Shown in pieces: positions 34,405 through 43,276 of a DNA stretch of 47,215 nt. The stretch is from positions 1-47,215 of the forward strand of contig JAEEPS010000018.1 of the NCBI GenBank assembly GCA_016284875.1, given 5' to 3'. The DNA comes from Salinivirgaceae bacterium (lineage in GTDB: Bacteria; Bacteroidota; Bacteroidia; Bacteroidales; SZUA-534). The notes below the pieces were generated by a model. The model made no database searches. It was given only the letters and a program-made list of their open reading frames with translations, and was not told where the DNA came from. The translations under genes and the position numbers were made by a program. Positions within the stretch are counted from its first letter, which is position 1, and each line of letters begins with the position of its first letter.

Positions 34405-34654
34405 GTTTGCATCAAACGGAATTGTGTCAGTCGGTAGATTCGAGCAAGGCGACACCTATAGAATAATACTATTCAGATAAAATCGGATTCGTGTGCAAAG
34501 CAATGTTGTTGTTCACATTTTCTGCAAATAATATATTTATATGTTTATTTCCCAAAACGCAATTTCGTGCCAAAAAACTTTTACTTTTGCCGTATTTGCA
34601 AAAAATGTGTATTTGATAATTAATCATTTGATAAACAAATAATTACAACAATAT
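34405..34654 (+). other. Intergenic leader region of secA
   Basis: A 250-bp A/T-rich stretch. No frame with coding character, no RNA gene recognised. It holds the secA -7 candidate (34582-34589) and a direct repeat ATTTGATAA at 34611-34619 and 34626-34634 in the presumed 5' leader. Confidence 0.5.
34582..34589 (+). promoter_or_regulatory. -7 element of the secA operon
   Basis: TACTTTTG exactly matches TAnnTTTG. The leader to the ATG at 34655 would be ~58 nt. GTATTTGC nearby at ~34592 is a weaker alternative. Confidence 0.5.
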
Positions 34655-37600
34655 ATGGGAATAATTGACGGCTTCCTGACGAAGATTTTCGGGAACAAAT
34701 CCGACCGAGACATCAAAGAGATAATGCCATACGTTATCGCAGCCAATGAGGAATATGCCAAACTGGCAAACCTCTCTAATGATGAGTTGCGTCAGCAAAG
34801 TATTGAACTTCAACAGATTATACAAGACCGCATCAGCGATGAGAACAAACAGATTGCCGATTTGCGCCAGCAGGTTGAGCAAGAAGAGGATATCGAAAAG
34901 AAGGAAGGTATTTATAATCAAATAGATAAACTTGAAGAAGTAATCGACGAGAAGATTACTGATGTGCTCGATGAACTTCTGCCTCGTGCCTTTGCCATTA
35001 TGAAGGACACCGCGCGCAGGTTCAAAGAGAACAAGGAAGTCGAGGTCACAGCCACCCAGTTCGATCGCGACATTGCTGCACGTCGCGACAGCGTTGAAAT
35101 CCGCGGTGACCGAGCCATTTGGTTCAACACCTGGACAGCCGGCGGCTCGCCAATCACATGGGATATGGTGCACTACGATGTGCAACTTATTGGTGGTGTG
35201 GCACTGCACAAAGGCAAGATTGCTGAGATGGCTACCGGCGAAGGAAAAACACTCGTTGCAACTCTGCCAGTATTCCTTAACGCACTGACACACAGAGGTG
35301 TGCACATGGTTACAGTGAACGACTATCTGGCAAAACGTGACGCCGAATGGATGGGCACACTCTATGAATTCCACGGATTGAGCGTTGATTGCATCGACAA
35401 GCACGAACCCAACAGTGAGCCGCGCCGCAAGGCTTATCAGGCGGATGTCACCTTCGGAACCAACAACGAATTCGGTTTCGACTATCTGCGCGACAATATG
35501 GCTGGCAGCCCAGACGACCTTGTGCAGCGTCGCCACAACTACGCCATTGTCGATGAGGTGGACTCTGTGTTGATTGACGACGCCCGTACACCACTTATTA
35601 TATCAGGCCCCGTACCAAAGGGCGACAACCAACTGTTCGACCAATTCAAGCCGCAGGTGATGAAACTCTATCAGGCTCAGCGCGATCTGGTTACGAAACT
35701 TTTGGCCGACGCTAAGAAACTCATCGCCGAAGGCAACGAGGAAGAGGGCGGAAAACTGTTACTGCGTGCGCAGAAAGGATTGCCGAAGCACAAGCCGCTC
35801 ATACGCTATCTGAGCGAGCCGGGCGTGAAGGTGATGGTGCAGAAGACAGAGAACTTATATATGCAGGACAACAGCAAGAATATGTACTTGATTACTGATG
35901 ACCTGTATTTCATTATCGAAGAGAAGCAGAACGCCATCGAACTTACCGATAAGGGTATTGATTTGATTTCGAGTGATTTGGAAGATAAGAATTTCTTTGT
36001 GATGCCCGATGTCGGCGCCGAGATTGCTGAACTTGAGCACAAGAATCTGCCGACAGCCGAACTCGTTGAGCAGAAGGACAAACTGCTGCAGGACTACTCA
36101 ATAAAGACCGAACGTATCCACACTATAAATCAGTTGCTTAAGGCTTACGCGATGTTTGAGCGCGACGTTGAGTATGTGGTTGTGGACAACAAGGTTAAGA
36201 TTGTCGATGAGCAGACGGGTCGTATTATGGAAGGCCGCCGCTATTCCGACGGTTTGCATCAAGCCATCGAGGCAAAGGAAAACGTGAAGGTTGAGGCTGC
36301 AACTCAGACCTACGCAACTATCACTCTTCAGAACTATTTCCGTATGTATCACAAACTTGCGGGTATGACCGGTACTGCCGAGACAGAGGCCGGTGAGTTC
36401 TGGAACATCTACAAACTCGACGTGGTTGTCATCCCGACCAACCGCCCAGTTCAGCGTATCGACTACGATGATTTGGTTTACAAGACCGCCCGCGAGAAGT
36501 ACAATGCCGTCATCAACGAGATTGTGAAACTCAACGAGGCAGGGCGTCCGGTGCTTGTAGGTACAACATCGGTCGAGATTTCAGAACTTTTGAGCCGAAT
36601 GCTGAAAATGCGCGGCATCAAGCATAACGTGCTGAATGCCAAGCAGCACCAACGTGAGGCCGAGATTGTGGCCGAGGCTGGTAAACGCGGCACAGTGACC
36701 ATCGCCACCAATATGGCGGGCCGTGGTACCGACATCAAACTGACGCCTGAAGTGCGTGAGGCGGGCGGTTTGGCCATTCTGGGCACCGAGCGCCACGAGT
36801 CACGCCGCGTCGACCGTCAGTTGCGTGGCCGTGCAGGTCGTCAAGGCGACCCTGGTTCATCGCAGTTCTTCGTTTCGCTCGAGGACAATCTGATGCGACT
36901 CTTCGGCTCTGACCGCATTGCTGGCCTGATGGACAAGATGGGACTTGAGGAAGGCGAGGTGATTCAGCACTCAATGATTTCGAAATCAATCGAACGCGCG
37001 CAGAAGAAGGTGGAAGAGAACAACTTCGGCATCCGTAAGCGCCTGCTCGAGTACGACGACGTGATGAACAACCAACGCGAGGTTATCTACAAGCGCCGCC
37101 GCCACGCTCTGTTCGGCGACCGCCTGCAGGTGGACATCGTGAACAACATCTACGATGTGTGCGAGCAGATGGCCAACGAGTACAAGGACGCCAACGACTA
37201 CGAGGAACTGAAACTCTCGAACGTGCGCACGCTCTCAATCGACACGCCGTTTGACGAGGAAACCTTCAACCGCGAGAGTGCCGCCGAACTGGCCAACCAA
37301 CTCTATCAGGCTGCCATCGACGCATACAAACGCAAATCGCAGCAGATACAGCAGCGCGTTTGGCCTGTCATCAAGAACGTGTATGAGACTCAAGGTCAGA
37401 CATATACCAACATTGTGATTCCGATTACCGACGGCCGCAAGACCTACAACATCGTAACCAATCTGAAACGCGCCTACGAGTCGGAAGGCAAGGATTTGGT
37501 AACGTCTATCGAAAAGAGTATCAGCCTTTTGACTATTGATGACGCTTGGCGCGAGCACTTGCGTGAGATGGACGACCTGAAGCAATCGGTTCAGAACGCC

Positions 37601-37939
37601 ACCTACGAGCAGAAAGACCCGCTTTTGATTTACAAATTCGAGTCGTTCAACCTGTTCAAGGCGATGATTGAGAAGATAAATTCCGAACTTGTTTCGATAA
37701 TTATGAAGGGCAATCTGCCAATTCAGGACCCCGAGCAGGTTCGTCAGGTTGAGCAGCGCCGCCAACTCGATATGAGCCGATTCAACACAGGCCGCACCGA
37801 ACAAGGTCAGCAGCAACGCCCCGAGGACCGCAAAGTGCAGCCCGTGAGAGTGGATAAGAAGGTTGGCCGCAACGACCCGTGCCCGTGCGGCAGCGGCAAG
37901 AAGTTCAAGAACTGCCACGGAATGAATCTGCCTGAATAA
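34655..37939 (+). CDS. secA: Preprotein translocase ATPase SecA
   Basis: 1094 residues, long as in other Bacteroidetes. SecA drives unfolded preproteins through SecYEG. Visible: Walker [15 protein letters not shown] (~190); the preprotein-binding region near [16 protein letters not shown]; Walker [19 protein letters not shown]; helicase motifs [28 protein letters not shown] and [20 protein letters not shown]; the zinc-binding tail [18 protein letters not shown] Bacteroidetes-type acidic/Gln-rich insertion is present near residues 60-95. The next gene starts 7 bp after its stop codon, followed 8 bp later by dapA, giving a three-gene operon. Confidence 0.97.
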   Translation: MGIIDGFLTKIFGNKSDRDIKEIMPYVIAANEEYAKLANLSNDELRQQSIELQQIIQDRISDENKQIADLRQQVEQEEDIEKKEGIYNQIDKLEEVIDEKITDVLDELLPRAFAIMKDTARRFKENKEVEVTATQFDRDIAARRDSVEIRGDRAIWFNTWTAGGSPITWDMVHYDVQLIGGVALHKGKIAEMATGEGKTLVATLPVFLNALTHRGVHMVTVNDYLAKRDAEWMGTLYEFHGLSVDCIDKHEPNSEPRRKAYQADVTFGTNNEFGFDYLRDNMAGSPDDLVQRRHNYAIVDEVDSVLIDDARTPLIISGPVPKGDNQLFDQFKPQVMKLYQAQRDLVTKLLADAKKLIAEGNEEEGGKLLLRAQKGLPKHKPLIRYLSEPGVKVMVQKTENLYMQDNSKNMYLITDDLYFIIEEKQNAIELTDKGIDLISSDLEDKNFFVMPDVGAEIAELEHKNLPTAELVEQKDKLLQDYSIKTERIHTINQLLKAYAMFERDVEYVVVDNKVKIVDEQTGRIMEGRRYSDGLHQAIEAKENVKVEAATQTYATITLQNYFRMYHKLAGMTGTAETEAGEFWNIYKLDVVVIPTNRPVQRIDYDDLVYKTAREKYNAVINEIVKLNEAGRPVLVGTTSVEISELLSRMLKMRGIKHNVLNAKQHQREAEIVAEAGKRGTVTIATNMAGRGTDIKLTPEVREAGGLAILGTERHESRRVDRQLRGRAGRQGDPGSSQFFVSLEDNLMRLFGSDRIAGLMDKMGLEEGEVIQHSMISKSIERAQKKVEENNFGIRKRLLEYDDVMNNQREVIYKRRRHALFGDRLQVDIVNNIYDVCEQMANEYKDANDYEELKLSNVRTLSIDTPFDEETFNRESAAELANQLYQAAIDAYKRKSQQIQQRVWPVIKNVYETQGQTYTNIVIPITDGRKTYNIVTNLKRAYESEGKDLVTSIEKSISLLTIDDAWREHLREMDDLKQSVQNATYEQKDPLLIYKFESFNLFKAMIEKINSELVSIIMKGNLPIQDPEQVRQVEQRRQLDMSRFNTGRTEQGQQQRPEDRKVQPVRVDKKVGRNDPCPCGSGKKFKNCHGMNLPE

Positions 37940-37946
37940 CAGCACA

Positions 37947-38483
37947 ATGCAGAAACGGTACAATCCCATTCGGCTGAAATTGAGCCAACTCATTGTTGGT
38001 GAGCACGATGCGCCCAATCGCGTGGCCGTGCCGTGCCCGCTCGAGAAAGCCGCAAGAGTGGGGCTGTTGTTTGCCGTTTCGTCAGATTCCGACCTTGCCG
38101 ACGCCAACAACGTCTACAGCCAACTCACAGGCTTCAAGGCAGGTGTGACGGCTTTGGGCTACGTGCCGAACCGCAAGGAACTGTCGGCCTATCAGCAGCA
38201 GTGCCATTTCAACCTGTTCACCGATGCCGACCTTGACTTCCTTTATCGCCCTAAAAGCGGTTTGGTGGCCGATTTTGAGGCAACAGCGTTCGACATTCTC
38301 ATCGACCTGAATTCGGCCGATTACTATCCGACAAGGCTGATGCTGCACCGTACGGCTGCCCGATTCCGCATCGGCCGCTTTGCCGAGCGTCAGCCGTTCG
38401 ACCTGATGTTGAGCATCGACGACACAAAAGACGCGAAATACTATTTTGAACAGATACAGTTTTATCTAAAGAAATTTAATTGA
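37947..38483 (+). CDS. DUF6913-type conserved protein
   Basis: 178 residues, cytosolic, no catalytic motif recognised. Features: a basic N-terminus (MQKRYNPIRLKLSQLIVG); a Rossmann-like strand-loop pattern VGLLFAVSSDSDLADANNVYSQL; KAGVTALGYVPNRKELSAY; and AFDILIDLNSADYYPTRLMLHRTAARFRIGRF, which looks like a binding cleft. It matches the DUF6913 group that I recall near dapA in Bacteroidetes. Wedged between secA and dapA with gaps of 7 and 8 bp, so it is co-expressed with them. A link to lysine/diaminopimelate metabolism is suggested only by position. Confidence 0.78.
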   Translation: MQKRYNPIRLKLSQLIVGEHDAPNRVAVPCPLEKAARVGLLFAVSSDSDLADANNVYSQLTGFKAGVTALGYVPNRKELSAYQQQCHFNLFTDADLDFLYRPKSGLVADFEATAFDILIDLNSADYYPTRLMLHRTAARFRIGRFAERQPFDLMLSIDDTKDAKYYFEQIQFYLKKFN

Positions 38484-38491
38484 TTATCAAT

Positions 38492-39376
38492 ATGATGCAA
38501 CAATTGCGAGGTGTGGGCGTGGCAATGGTAACGCCATTCAGCACCGATGGAAAAATTGATTATCAGGCACTTGAAAACATTATTGAGTCGCAAGTGGCCA
38601 ACGGCACCGATTACATTGTGGCGTTGGGCACCACGGGCGAACCCGCAACTCTTTCAAAATCAGAGAAAGACGAGTTGCTCGACTTCATTATCGGCAAGGT
38701 TGCGGGCCGCATCCCGATTGTGGTGGGCTGTGGCGGCAACAACACCGCCGATGTGATTGCGCAGGCCAAGGAATATGCCAAAAACGACAAAATCGCGGCA
38801 CTGCTTTCGGTTGCGCCGTTCTACAACAAGCCCAACCAACGCGGCGTGTACGCCCACTTCAAGGCTTTGGCCGACAATGTTGACAAACCGATAATTCTAT
38901 ATAACGTGCCAGGCCGCACGGGCATCAACATCTCGCCCGACGTGGTTGTGAGCCTTGCCAACGACTGCCGCAACATTGTGGGCGTGAAAGAGGCGTCGGG
39001 CAATGTGGCACAGTGTATGCAACTTGCCAGCCGCTGCCCGAAGGATTTCATCTTGATTTCGGGCGACGACGCACTGACTCTGCCGCTCATTGCCTGCGGA
39101 TTCTCAGGCGTGATTTCGGTGCTTCAGAACGCGTTCCCAGCACAGTTCAGCAAGATTGTGCACCTTGCTCTCGATGGCCGTTTCAGCGAAGCCCGCGAGC
39201 AGCATCTGAAGTTCCTGCCAGTTATCGACAGCCTGTTTGCCGAGGGCAGTCCGTCGGGTGTAAAAGCCTATCTTGAACTGCAAGGTAAAGCAAAAAATGT
39301 CGTTCGTTTGCCGCTTGCAACGGTGAGCGACACGCTCTATGAGAAAATCAAGACATTAAATGCCAGTGTTAAGTGA
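38492..39376 (+). CDS. dapA: 4-hydroxy-tetrahydrodipicolinate synthase
   Basis: 294 residues from the ATG at 38492 (a TTG at 38480 would overlap the previous stop codon). DapA condenses pyruvate with aspartate semialdehyde in lysine and diaminopimelate synthesis. TIM-barrel motifs: GVGVAMVTPFSTDGKID; the pyruvate-binding ALGTTGEPATL (Thr47-Thr48); Tyr137 in LYNVPGRTG; Schiff-base Lys166 in IVGVKEASGN; and LISGDDALTLPLIACGFSGVISV. Length is normal. Last gene of the secA operon; no hairpin terminator is seen before tRNA-Arg. Confidence 0.96.
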   Translation: MMQQLRGVGVAMVTPFSTDGKIDYQALENIIESQVANGTDYIVALGTTGEPATLSKSEKDELLDFIIGKVAGRIPIVVGCGGNNTADVIAQAKEYAKNDKIAALLSVAPFYNKPNQRGVYAHFKALADNVDKPIILYNVPGRTGINISPDVVVSLANDCRNIVGVKEASGNVAQCMQLASRCPKDFILISGDDALTLPLIACGFSGVISVLQNAFPAQFSKIVHLALDGRFSEAREQHLKFLPVIDSLFAEGSPSGVKAYLELQGKAKNVVRLPLATVSDTLYEKIKTLNASVK

Positions 39377-39433
39377 TTGAAATTTATATTGTTGCAGCGG
39401 CAAATCTTTTTATTTAAAAAAAACAATTGCCAA

Positions 39434-39464
39434 GTTGCAACAATTCAAAAAACATCTATATTTG
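39434..39464 (+). promoter_or_regulatory. tRNA-Arg promoter
   Basis: GTTG (39434-39437), a 19-bp spacer, TATATTTG (39457-39464, exact). Transcription would begin within a few bases of the tRNA 5' end at 39477. Confidence 0.7.
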
Positions 39465-39476
39465 CAACCGCTTTAG

Positions 39477-39550
39477 GGCCCCGTAGCTCAACTGTATAGA
39501 GCATTTGACTACGGATCAAAAGGTTGTGGGTTAGAATCCCGCCGGGGTCA
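39477..39550 (+). tRNA. tRNA-Arg (anticodon ACG)
   Basis: 74 nt, full cloverleaf. Acceptor GGCCCCG pairs with CGGGGTC (one G-U), discriminator A, no encoded CCA. D stem GCTC/GAGC. Anticodon stem TTTGA/TCAAA around loop CTACGGA, giving anticodon ACG (A34 to inosine, reading CGN). T stem GTGGG/CCCGC. Two normally invariant bases are changed together: D-loop position 19 is T rather than G, and T-loop position 56 is A rather than C (loop TTAGAAT). The tertiary 19-56 pair is preserved as U-A. Confidence 0.93.
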
Positions 39551-39560
39551 CAAGTTTTTT

Positions 39561-39597
39561 AAACCTCTGTCAGACAATTGTTTGCAGGGGTTTTGCT
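39561..39597 (+). terminator. Terminator after tRNA-Arg
   Basis: AAACCTCTG (39561-39569) pairs with CAGGGGTTT (39585-39593), with one G-U, then a mixed T-rich tail. Confidence 0.65.
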
Positions 39598-39742
39598 ATT
39601 TTTATGAGGTAGATATCCTCATTTTCCTCACGCCAAACAACAACATTCCCCCCATTACACTATTGTTTTTCTGTTGGCTTTCAATAAATTTGTTGTGTGT
39701 TTACAATCAACAAATAACATAAACAATCAAAAACTTTCAATT

Positions 39743-40921
39743 ATGAGGAACAAACTCACCTTTACCGCCATTGCGCTGGCGGCTCTTATGACCGCCTGCA
39801 ACAACCAAAACGAAACAAACAACCGCGTGGAACTCCCAGGAATCGTTGACAACGAGGCTTTTGCCGCAAACGTGGAGTCAATCTCGGTGATGAACTTGCA
39901 AATGGACGACAGTTGGACTATTACCGATTACCCCAAATTGGCTTTTGCCGACAATTACATATACATATCTGAAGAAACACGGTTTCGGTTGGCTTGTTTT
40001 GACAGACAAACGGGCGAGAAACTATCGGACCGAATAATTAAAGGTCGCGGCCCAGGAGAAATAACATTTTTAAGTACAACATTTTGTATTGGCGACACCA
40101 TCTGCGTATGTACTGGCAAAAATATTAAACAATACGACCACAACTTAAATTACTTGGGCGATTTGTACGAATTCGATATGGATATGCAAGGTTATCAACC
40201 TGTTCGACTGAATAACGGGAATTATGCACTGTTGAATTCGCCTTTTACAATAACTTTGGATGCGGCACCTGGTATATTCTTGACTGACAAATCGTTTAAT
40301 ATCATATCGGAGCATTTAATTGTACAGCCGTTTTTTATGAACAGAACACCAACTTACTATGTTAAAGGCGATACAGTTCGGTGCTTTTTGTCATTCGACA
40401 ATTACATTTACTCACTCTGCGGTGACACTGAACAAAACATTGAACTTATTGTTCCAAATCCGTTGACACTTGAAGCAATTAATGATGCACAAAACGCTTT
40501 TGCCAATGCTTTTGAGTATGACGGGATGTTCGGCTGTTTGTGCGAATCGGGGCAGTTTATCGTTTTCGCGTATCGCTGCAACCAATACGAATACACAGCG
40601 ATGCTCAACAAACGTACAAACAGCGTTGTATCAATAGTTGATAACAAAGAACCATCCGTCAGCACTACCGACTTTGTGGTTGACTTTTTCAAGAAAACTA
40701 ACATCATCCAAACCAACGATAATTACATTTATACGAAGTGCAATATCCGCAATATGAACAAAATGCTCGAAGGCCACGACGACCTTTTGGACGCACGCCT
40801 TCGCCAAACCCAAGCCCAGTACCGCACCTATCTGGAGCGTAACGCTGAATACCTTAAAGGCCTTGAACCCGAGGAACGCGATGAGGCCAAAGTGATATTG
40901 AAAATTAAATTGAAGGATTGA
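39743..40921 (+). CDS. Six-bladed beta-propeller lipoprotein, copy A of a tandem pair
   Basis: 392 residues from the ATG at 39743 (a frame from 39674 adds unconserved residues). Lipoprotein signal with lipobox LMTAC (Cys19), followed by NNQNETNN. The body fits the Bacteroidetes six-bladed propeller family: KLAFADNYIYISEET, FDRQTGEKLSDRIIKGRGPGEI (the GxGPGE blade turn), then YDHNLNYLGDLYEF and VKGDTVRCFLSFDNYIYSL. The C-terminal tail, ILEGHDD-like then LDARLRQTQAQYRTYLERNAEYL, is an amphipathic helix shared with copy B. Role unknown; such proteins often accompany surface nutrient systems, but none is adjacent. Copy B starts 17 bp downstream. Confidence 0.85.
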   Translation: MRNKLTFTAIALAALMTACNNQNETNNRVELPGIVDNEAFAANVESISVMNLQMDDSWTITDYPKLAFADNYIYISEETRFRLACFDRQTGEKLSDRIIKGRGPGEITFLSTTFCIGDTICVCTGKNIKQYDHNLNYLGDLYEFDMDMQGYQPVRLNNGNYALLNSPFTITLDAAPGIFLTDKSFNIISEHLIVQPFFMNRTPTYYVKGDTVRCFLSFDNYIYSLCGDTEQNIELIVPNPLTLEAINDAQNAFANAFEYDGMFGCLCESGQFIVFAYRCNQYEYTAMLNKRTNSVVSIVDNKEPSVSTTDFVVDFFKKTNIIQTNDNYIYTKCNIRNMNKMLEGHDDLLDARLRQTQAQYRTYLERNAEYLKGLEPEERDEAKVILKIKLKD

Positions 40922-40938
40922 ACTAAAAACATAAACCG

Positions 40939-42138
40939 ATGAGCCACAAACTTTTATCAATCGCCGCCATCTGCGCTACAATGATGGCCTGCAATAGCAA
41001 CAAAACAGAAACCGCAGTTTCTACCAGTATTGAACTTCCCGGAACAGTTGACAATGAATCATTTGCCGCAAATGTTGAATCTATCTCTGTTATGAACCTA
41101 CAAATGGACGACAAATGGTCGCTTGGCGGTTATCAAAGATTAGCCCTTGCTGATAACTATACTTATATGCTGGAGCCCAGAAACTTAGATTTGTTGTGCT
41201 TCGAGAACAAAACAGGAGATATAGTATCGCGCCGAACAATCAAAGGCAATGGCCCTGGCGAAATAAACTATTTAAACTCAATGTATTGCATTGGTGATAC
41301 GCTCTGCATTTACGACCAAGACCGCATAGTCCGCCAATACAACCAGAAAGGCACTTTCTTGGGCAAAATGTGTGAACTCGACGAATCGTTTATGAATTAT
41401 AACTTACTAAGATTAAGCAACGGAGATTATGCAATGATTGTCCCGTTCAGTTTTTCATCGGACACGACCCCAGCCTTATTGCTGACTGACAATCAATTCA
41501 ATGTCAAGTCGAAGCATTTTACGGTTCCGCAGTGTAATGTTTTTATTTCATTTGGTTATGCACCAACCTATTATGCCAACAATGACACCGTTCATTTCTT
41601 TGTTTTGTACGACAACCATTTCTACACGGTCAGTGGCGATACAGAGCAAAGCATTGATTTTGTGTTGCCTAATCCGCTGACAATCAAAAACGTTAAAGAT
41701 TTGATAGGAAACAACAATTTCAATCCATATGATTACGATGGAAATTATACCGGTTTGGGCGAGTCGGGAAAGTTTGTGTCTTTCATCTACAACTATGACA
41801 AGACTCGCTACAGATTGTTACTCGACAAGCGCACCAACAACGTTGTGTCAGTTAATTTAGACGAAGATTTGGAAGATTCTGCCACAGGTTTTGTAATCAA
41901 TCTTATCAAGAAGTCCGAAGTTTTCCAAACTGATGGAAAATATCTCTACGCATTAAGCAAAAATAGCCAGATGGCAGAGATTCTTGAAGGCCACGATGAC
42001 ATTTTGGATGCCCGTTTACAGAAAACCCAAGCCGAATACCGCGCATATTTGGAGCGCAACGCAGATTATATGAAAGATTTGGAGCCCGAGGAACGCGATG
42101 CTGTAACAGTGCTGTTGAAAATCAAATTGAAGGATTAA
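40939..42138 (+). CDS. Six-bladed beta-propeller lipoprotein, copy B of a tandem pair
   Basis: 399 residues, lipobox TMMAC (Cys18). Paralogous to copy A along its whole length. Near identity at the start of the mature domain (FAANVESISVMNLQMDD in both), in the blade turn (RTIKGNGPGEINYL against RIIKGRGPGEITFL) and in the last ~50 residues (LDARLQKTQAEYRAYLERNADY, LEPEERD, LKIKLKD). The middle blades have diverged strongly. This conserved-ends, divergent-centre pattern suggests shared anchoring or partner contacts with different ligand surfaces. The pair is a two-gene operon, apparently the only protein genes between tRNA-Arg and tRNA-Ser. Confidence 0.85.
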   Translation: MSHKLLSIAAICATMMACNSNKTETAVSTSIELPGTVDNESFAANVESISVMNLQMDDKWSLGGYQRLALADNYTYMLEPRNLDLLCFENKTGDIVSRRTIKGNGPGEINYLNSMYCIGDTLCIYDQDRIVRQYNQKGTFLGKMCELDESFMNYNLLRLSNGDYAMIVPFSFSSDTTPALLLTDNQFNVKSKHFTVPQCNVFISFGYAPTYYANNDTVHFFVLYDNHFYTVSGDTEQSIDFVLPNPLTIKNVKDLIGNNNFNPYDYDGNYTGLGESGKFVSFIYNYDKTRYRLLLDKRTNNVVSVNLDEDLEDSATGFVINLIKKSEVFQTDGKYLYALSKNSQMAEILEGHDDILDARLQKTQAEYRAYLERNADYMKDLEPEERDAVTVLLKIKLKD

Positions 42139-42199
42139 GGATTTGATTCTCAATTGGTAATCGCCAATTGCATTGACAATGCATTTTTTCCCGCGCAAA

Positions 42200-42231
42200 T
42201 TGGCAATGGTATCGATAATTGACTACATTTG
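42200..42231 (+). promoter_or_regulatory. tRNA-Ser promoter
   Basis: TTGG (42200-42203), a 20-bp spacer, TACATTTG (42224-42231, exact TAnnTTTG); the tRNA begins 19 bp later. Confidence 0.68.
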
Positions 42232-42249
42232 CACCGCTTTTGAGGGAAA

Positions 42250-42336
42250 GGAAAGATGCCGGAGTGGTCGATCGGGCCGCACTCGAAATGCGGTGAACGG
42301 GTAACTGTTCCTAGGGTTCGAATCCCTATCTTTCCG
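42250..42336 (+). tRNA. tRNA-Ser (anticodon CGA)
   Basis: 87 nt, class II. Acceptor GGAAAGA pairs perfectly with TCTTTCC, discriminator G. Anticodon loop CTCGAAA gives CGA, reading UCG. Long variable arm built on AACGGGTAACTGTTC. T-loop is the standard TTCGAAT, unlike the nearby tRNA-Arg. No encoded CCA. Confidence 0.95.
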
Positions 42337-42360
42337 CAAAGTGAAAATGATAAAAAACTA

Positions 42361-42392
42361 AAACCTTGACTCCTAACGAGTTGAGGTTTTTG
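42361..42392 (+). terminator. Terminator after tRNA-Ser
   Basis: AAACCTTGACTC pairs with GAGTTGAGGTTT (two G-U) around CTAAC, followed by T-rich sequence. Confidence 0.75.
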
Positions 42393-42490
42393 CTTTTTTA
42401 GGAGAATGACCCAAAATTGCCTTTTTTCGTTCGAAATTTGCGACTGGTTGATTTTGTAATTTGCGACCAATTGCAAAATTAATAATCCAA

Positions 42491-42625
42491 TCAATGATTT
42501 TTCTCGCACGGGCAGGGCGCGTAGCCTTTGTAGCGCTTCTTCTGTGTGGCGCACGATGTGGCCAGCAGGCACAGAATCAGCAGAAAGCAGGTTACTATTG
42601 ACAGTTTCGGCAGGCGGCGTTTCAT
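42491..42625 (-). CDS. 44-residue lipoprotein translationally coupled to nth
   Basis: Begins MKRRLPKLSIVTCFLLILCL: basic n-region, hydrophobic core, then lipobox LATSC with predicted lipid-modified Cys25. The mature peptide is only 20 residues: CATQKKRYKG followed by YAPCPCEKNH and stop. It carries two further cysteines (CPC) and a basic KKRYKGY stretch. The ATG overlaps the nth stop codon by one base (TGATG), the usual sign of translational coupling. The signal, lipobox and overlap make it convincing despite its size. No family assigned; a cysteine-bearing surface or periplasmic micro-lipoprotein. Confidence 0.72.
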   Translation of the reverse strand: MKRRLPKLSIVTCFLLILCLLATSCATQKKRYKGYAPCPCEKNH

Positions 42626-43269
42626 CACTTTTTGTTTTCGTTTTCAAAATAGGCGCAACAGTCTGACAATCCGCAACTTTCGCACTTTGGCTTGCGAGCG
42701 GTGCAGACGTAGCGTCCGTGCAAAATTAGCCAATGATGCGCAATCGGCAATAGTTCGGGCGCGATGTTTTCAACCAATTGTCGTTCTGTGTCGATGGGGC
42801 GTTTGGCATTTACCGTCAGGCCGATGCGTGCCGAGACGCGGAACACGTGCGTATCGACTGCCAGCGCGGGCTTGTTGTAGATGACAGCCAGAATCACGTT
42901 GGCGGTCTTTCGGCCCACGCCAGGCAACTGCTGCAACTGCTCAATATTGTCGGGAACCTTGCCGTCGAATCTGTAGGTCAGCATCTGCGCCATTCCGAGC
43001 AGGTGCGCGGCCTTGTTGTTGGGGAACGAGCAACTTTTTATCAACTCAAAAATTTCGTCAACCGTGCTTTGAGCCATTGCTTTGGCGTCGGGAAAGCGGC
43101 GGAAAAGGGCAGGGGTGACCTGATTCACGCGCTTGTCGGTGCACTGTGCTGACAGAATCACCGCCACCAGCAACTCGTAGGCGTTCGAGTAGTGCAGTTC
43201 AGTCTGCGCTGTCGGCATATTCAGGCTGAACCAGTCAATCACTTTTCGGTAGCGTTCGGCGAGAGTCAT
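42625..43269 (-). CDS. nth: Endonuclease III (base-excision repair glycosylase/AP lyase)
   Basis: 214 residues. Nth removes oxidised pyrimidines and cleaves the abasic strand. Helix-hairpin-helix LPGVGRKTANVIL with catalytic Lys121, catalytic Asp139 in AVDTHVFRVS, and the [4Fe-4S] cluster Cys189-X6-Cys196-X2-Cys199-X5-Cys205. The N-terminal LLVAVILSAQCTD is typical. The gene starts 7 bp after the RNA ligase stop codon and overlaps the small lipoprotein start by one base. The three form one compact minus-strand operon, linking DNA base repair with RNA end sealing at least in expression. Confidence 0.96.
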   Translation of the reverse strand: MTLAERYRKVIDWFSLNMPTAQTELHYSNAYELLVAVILSAQCTDKRVNQVTPALFRRFPDAKAMAQSTVDEIFELIKSCSFPNNKAAHLLGMAQMLTYRFDGKVPDNIEQLQQLPGVGRKTANVILAVIYNKPALAVDTHVFRVSARIGLTVNAKRPIDTERQLVENIAPELLPIAHHWLILHGRYVCTARKPKCESCGLSDCCAYFENENKK

Positions 43270-43276
43270 AATCTTT

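Noticed and set aside
39477..42336. tRNA-bounded interval considered as an integrated genomic island
   Set aside because: No integrase, no duplicated tRNA 3' end near the other border, and the only genes are two lipoproteins. Kept only as a question about strain variation.
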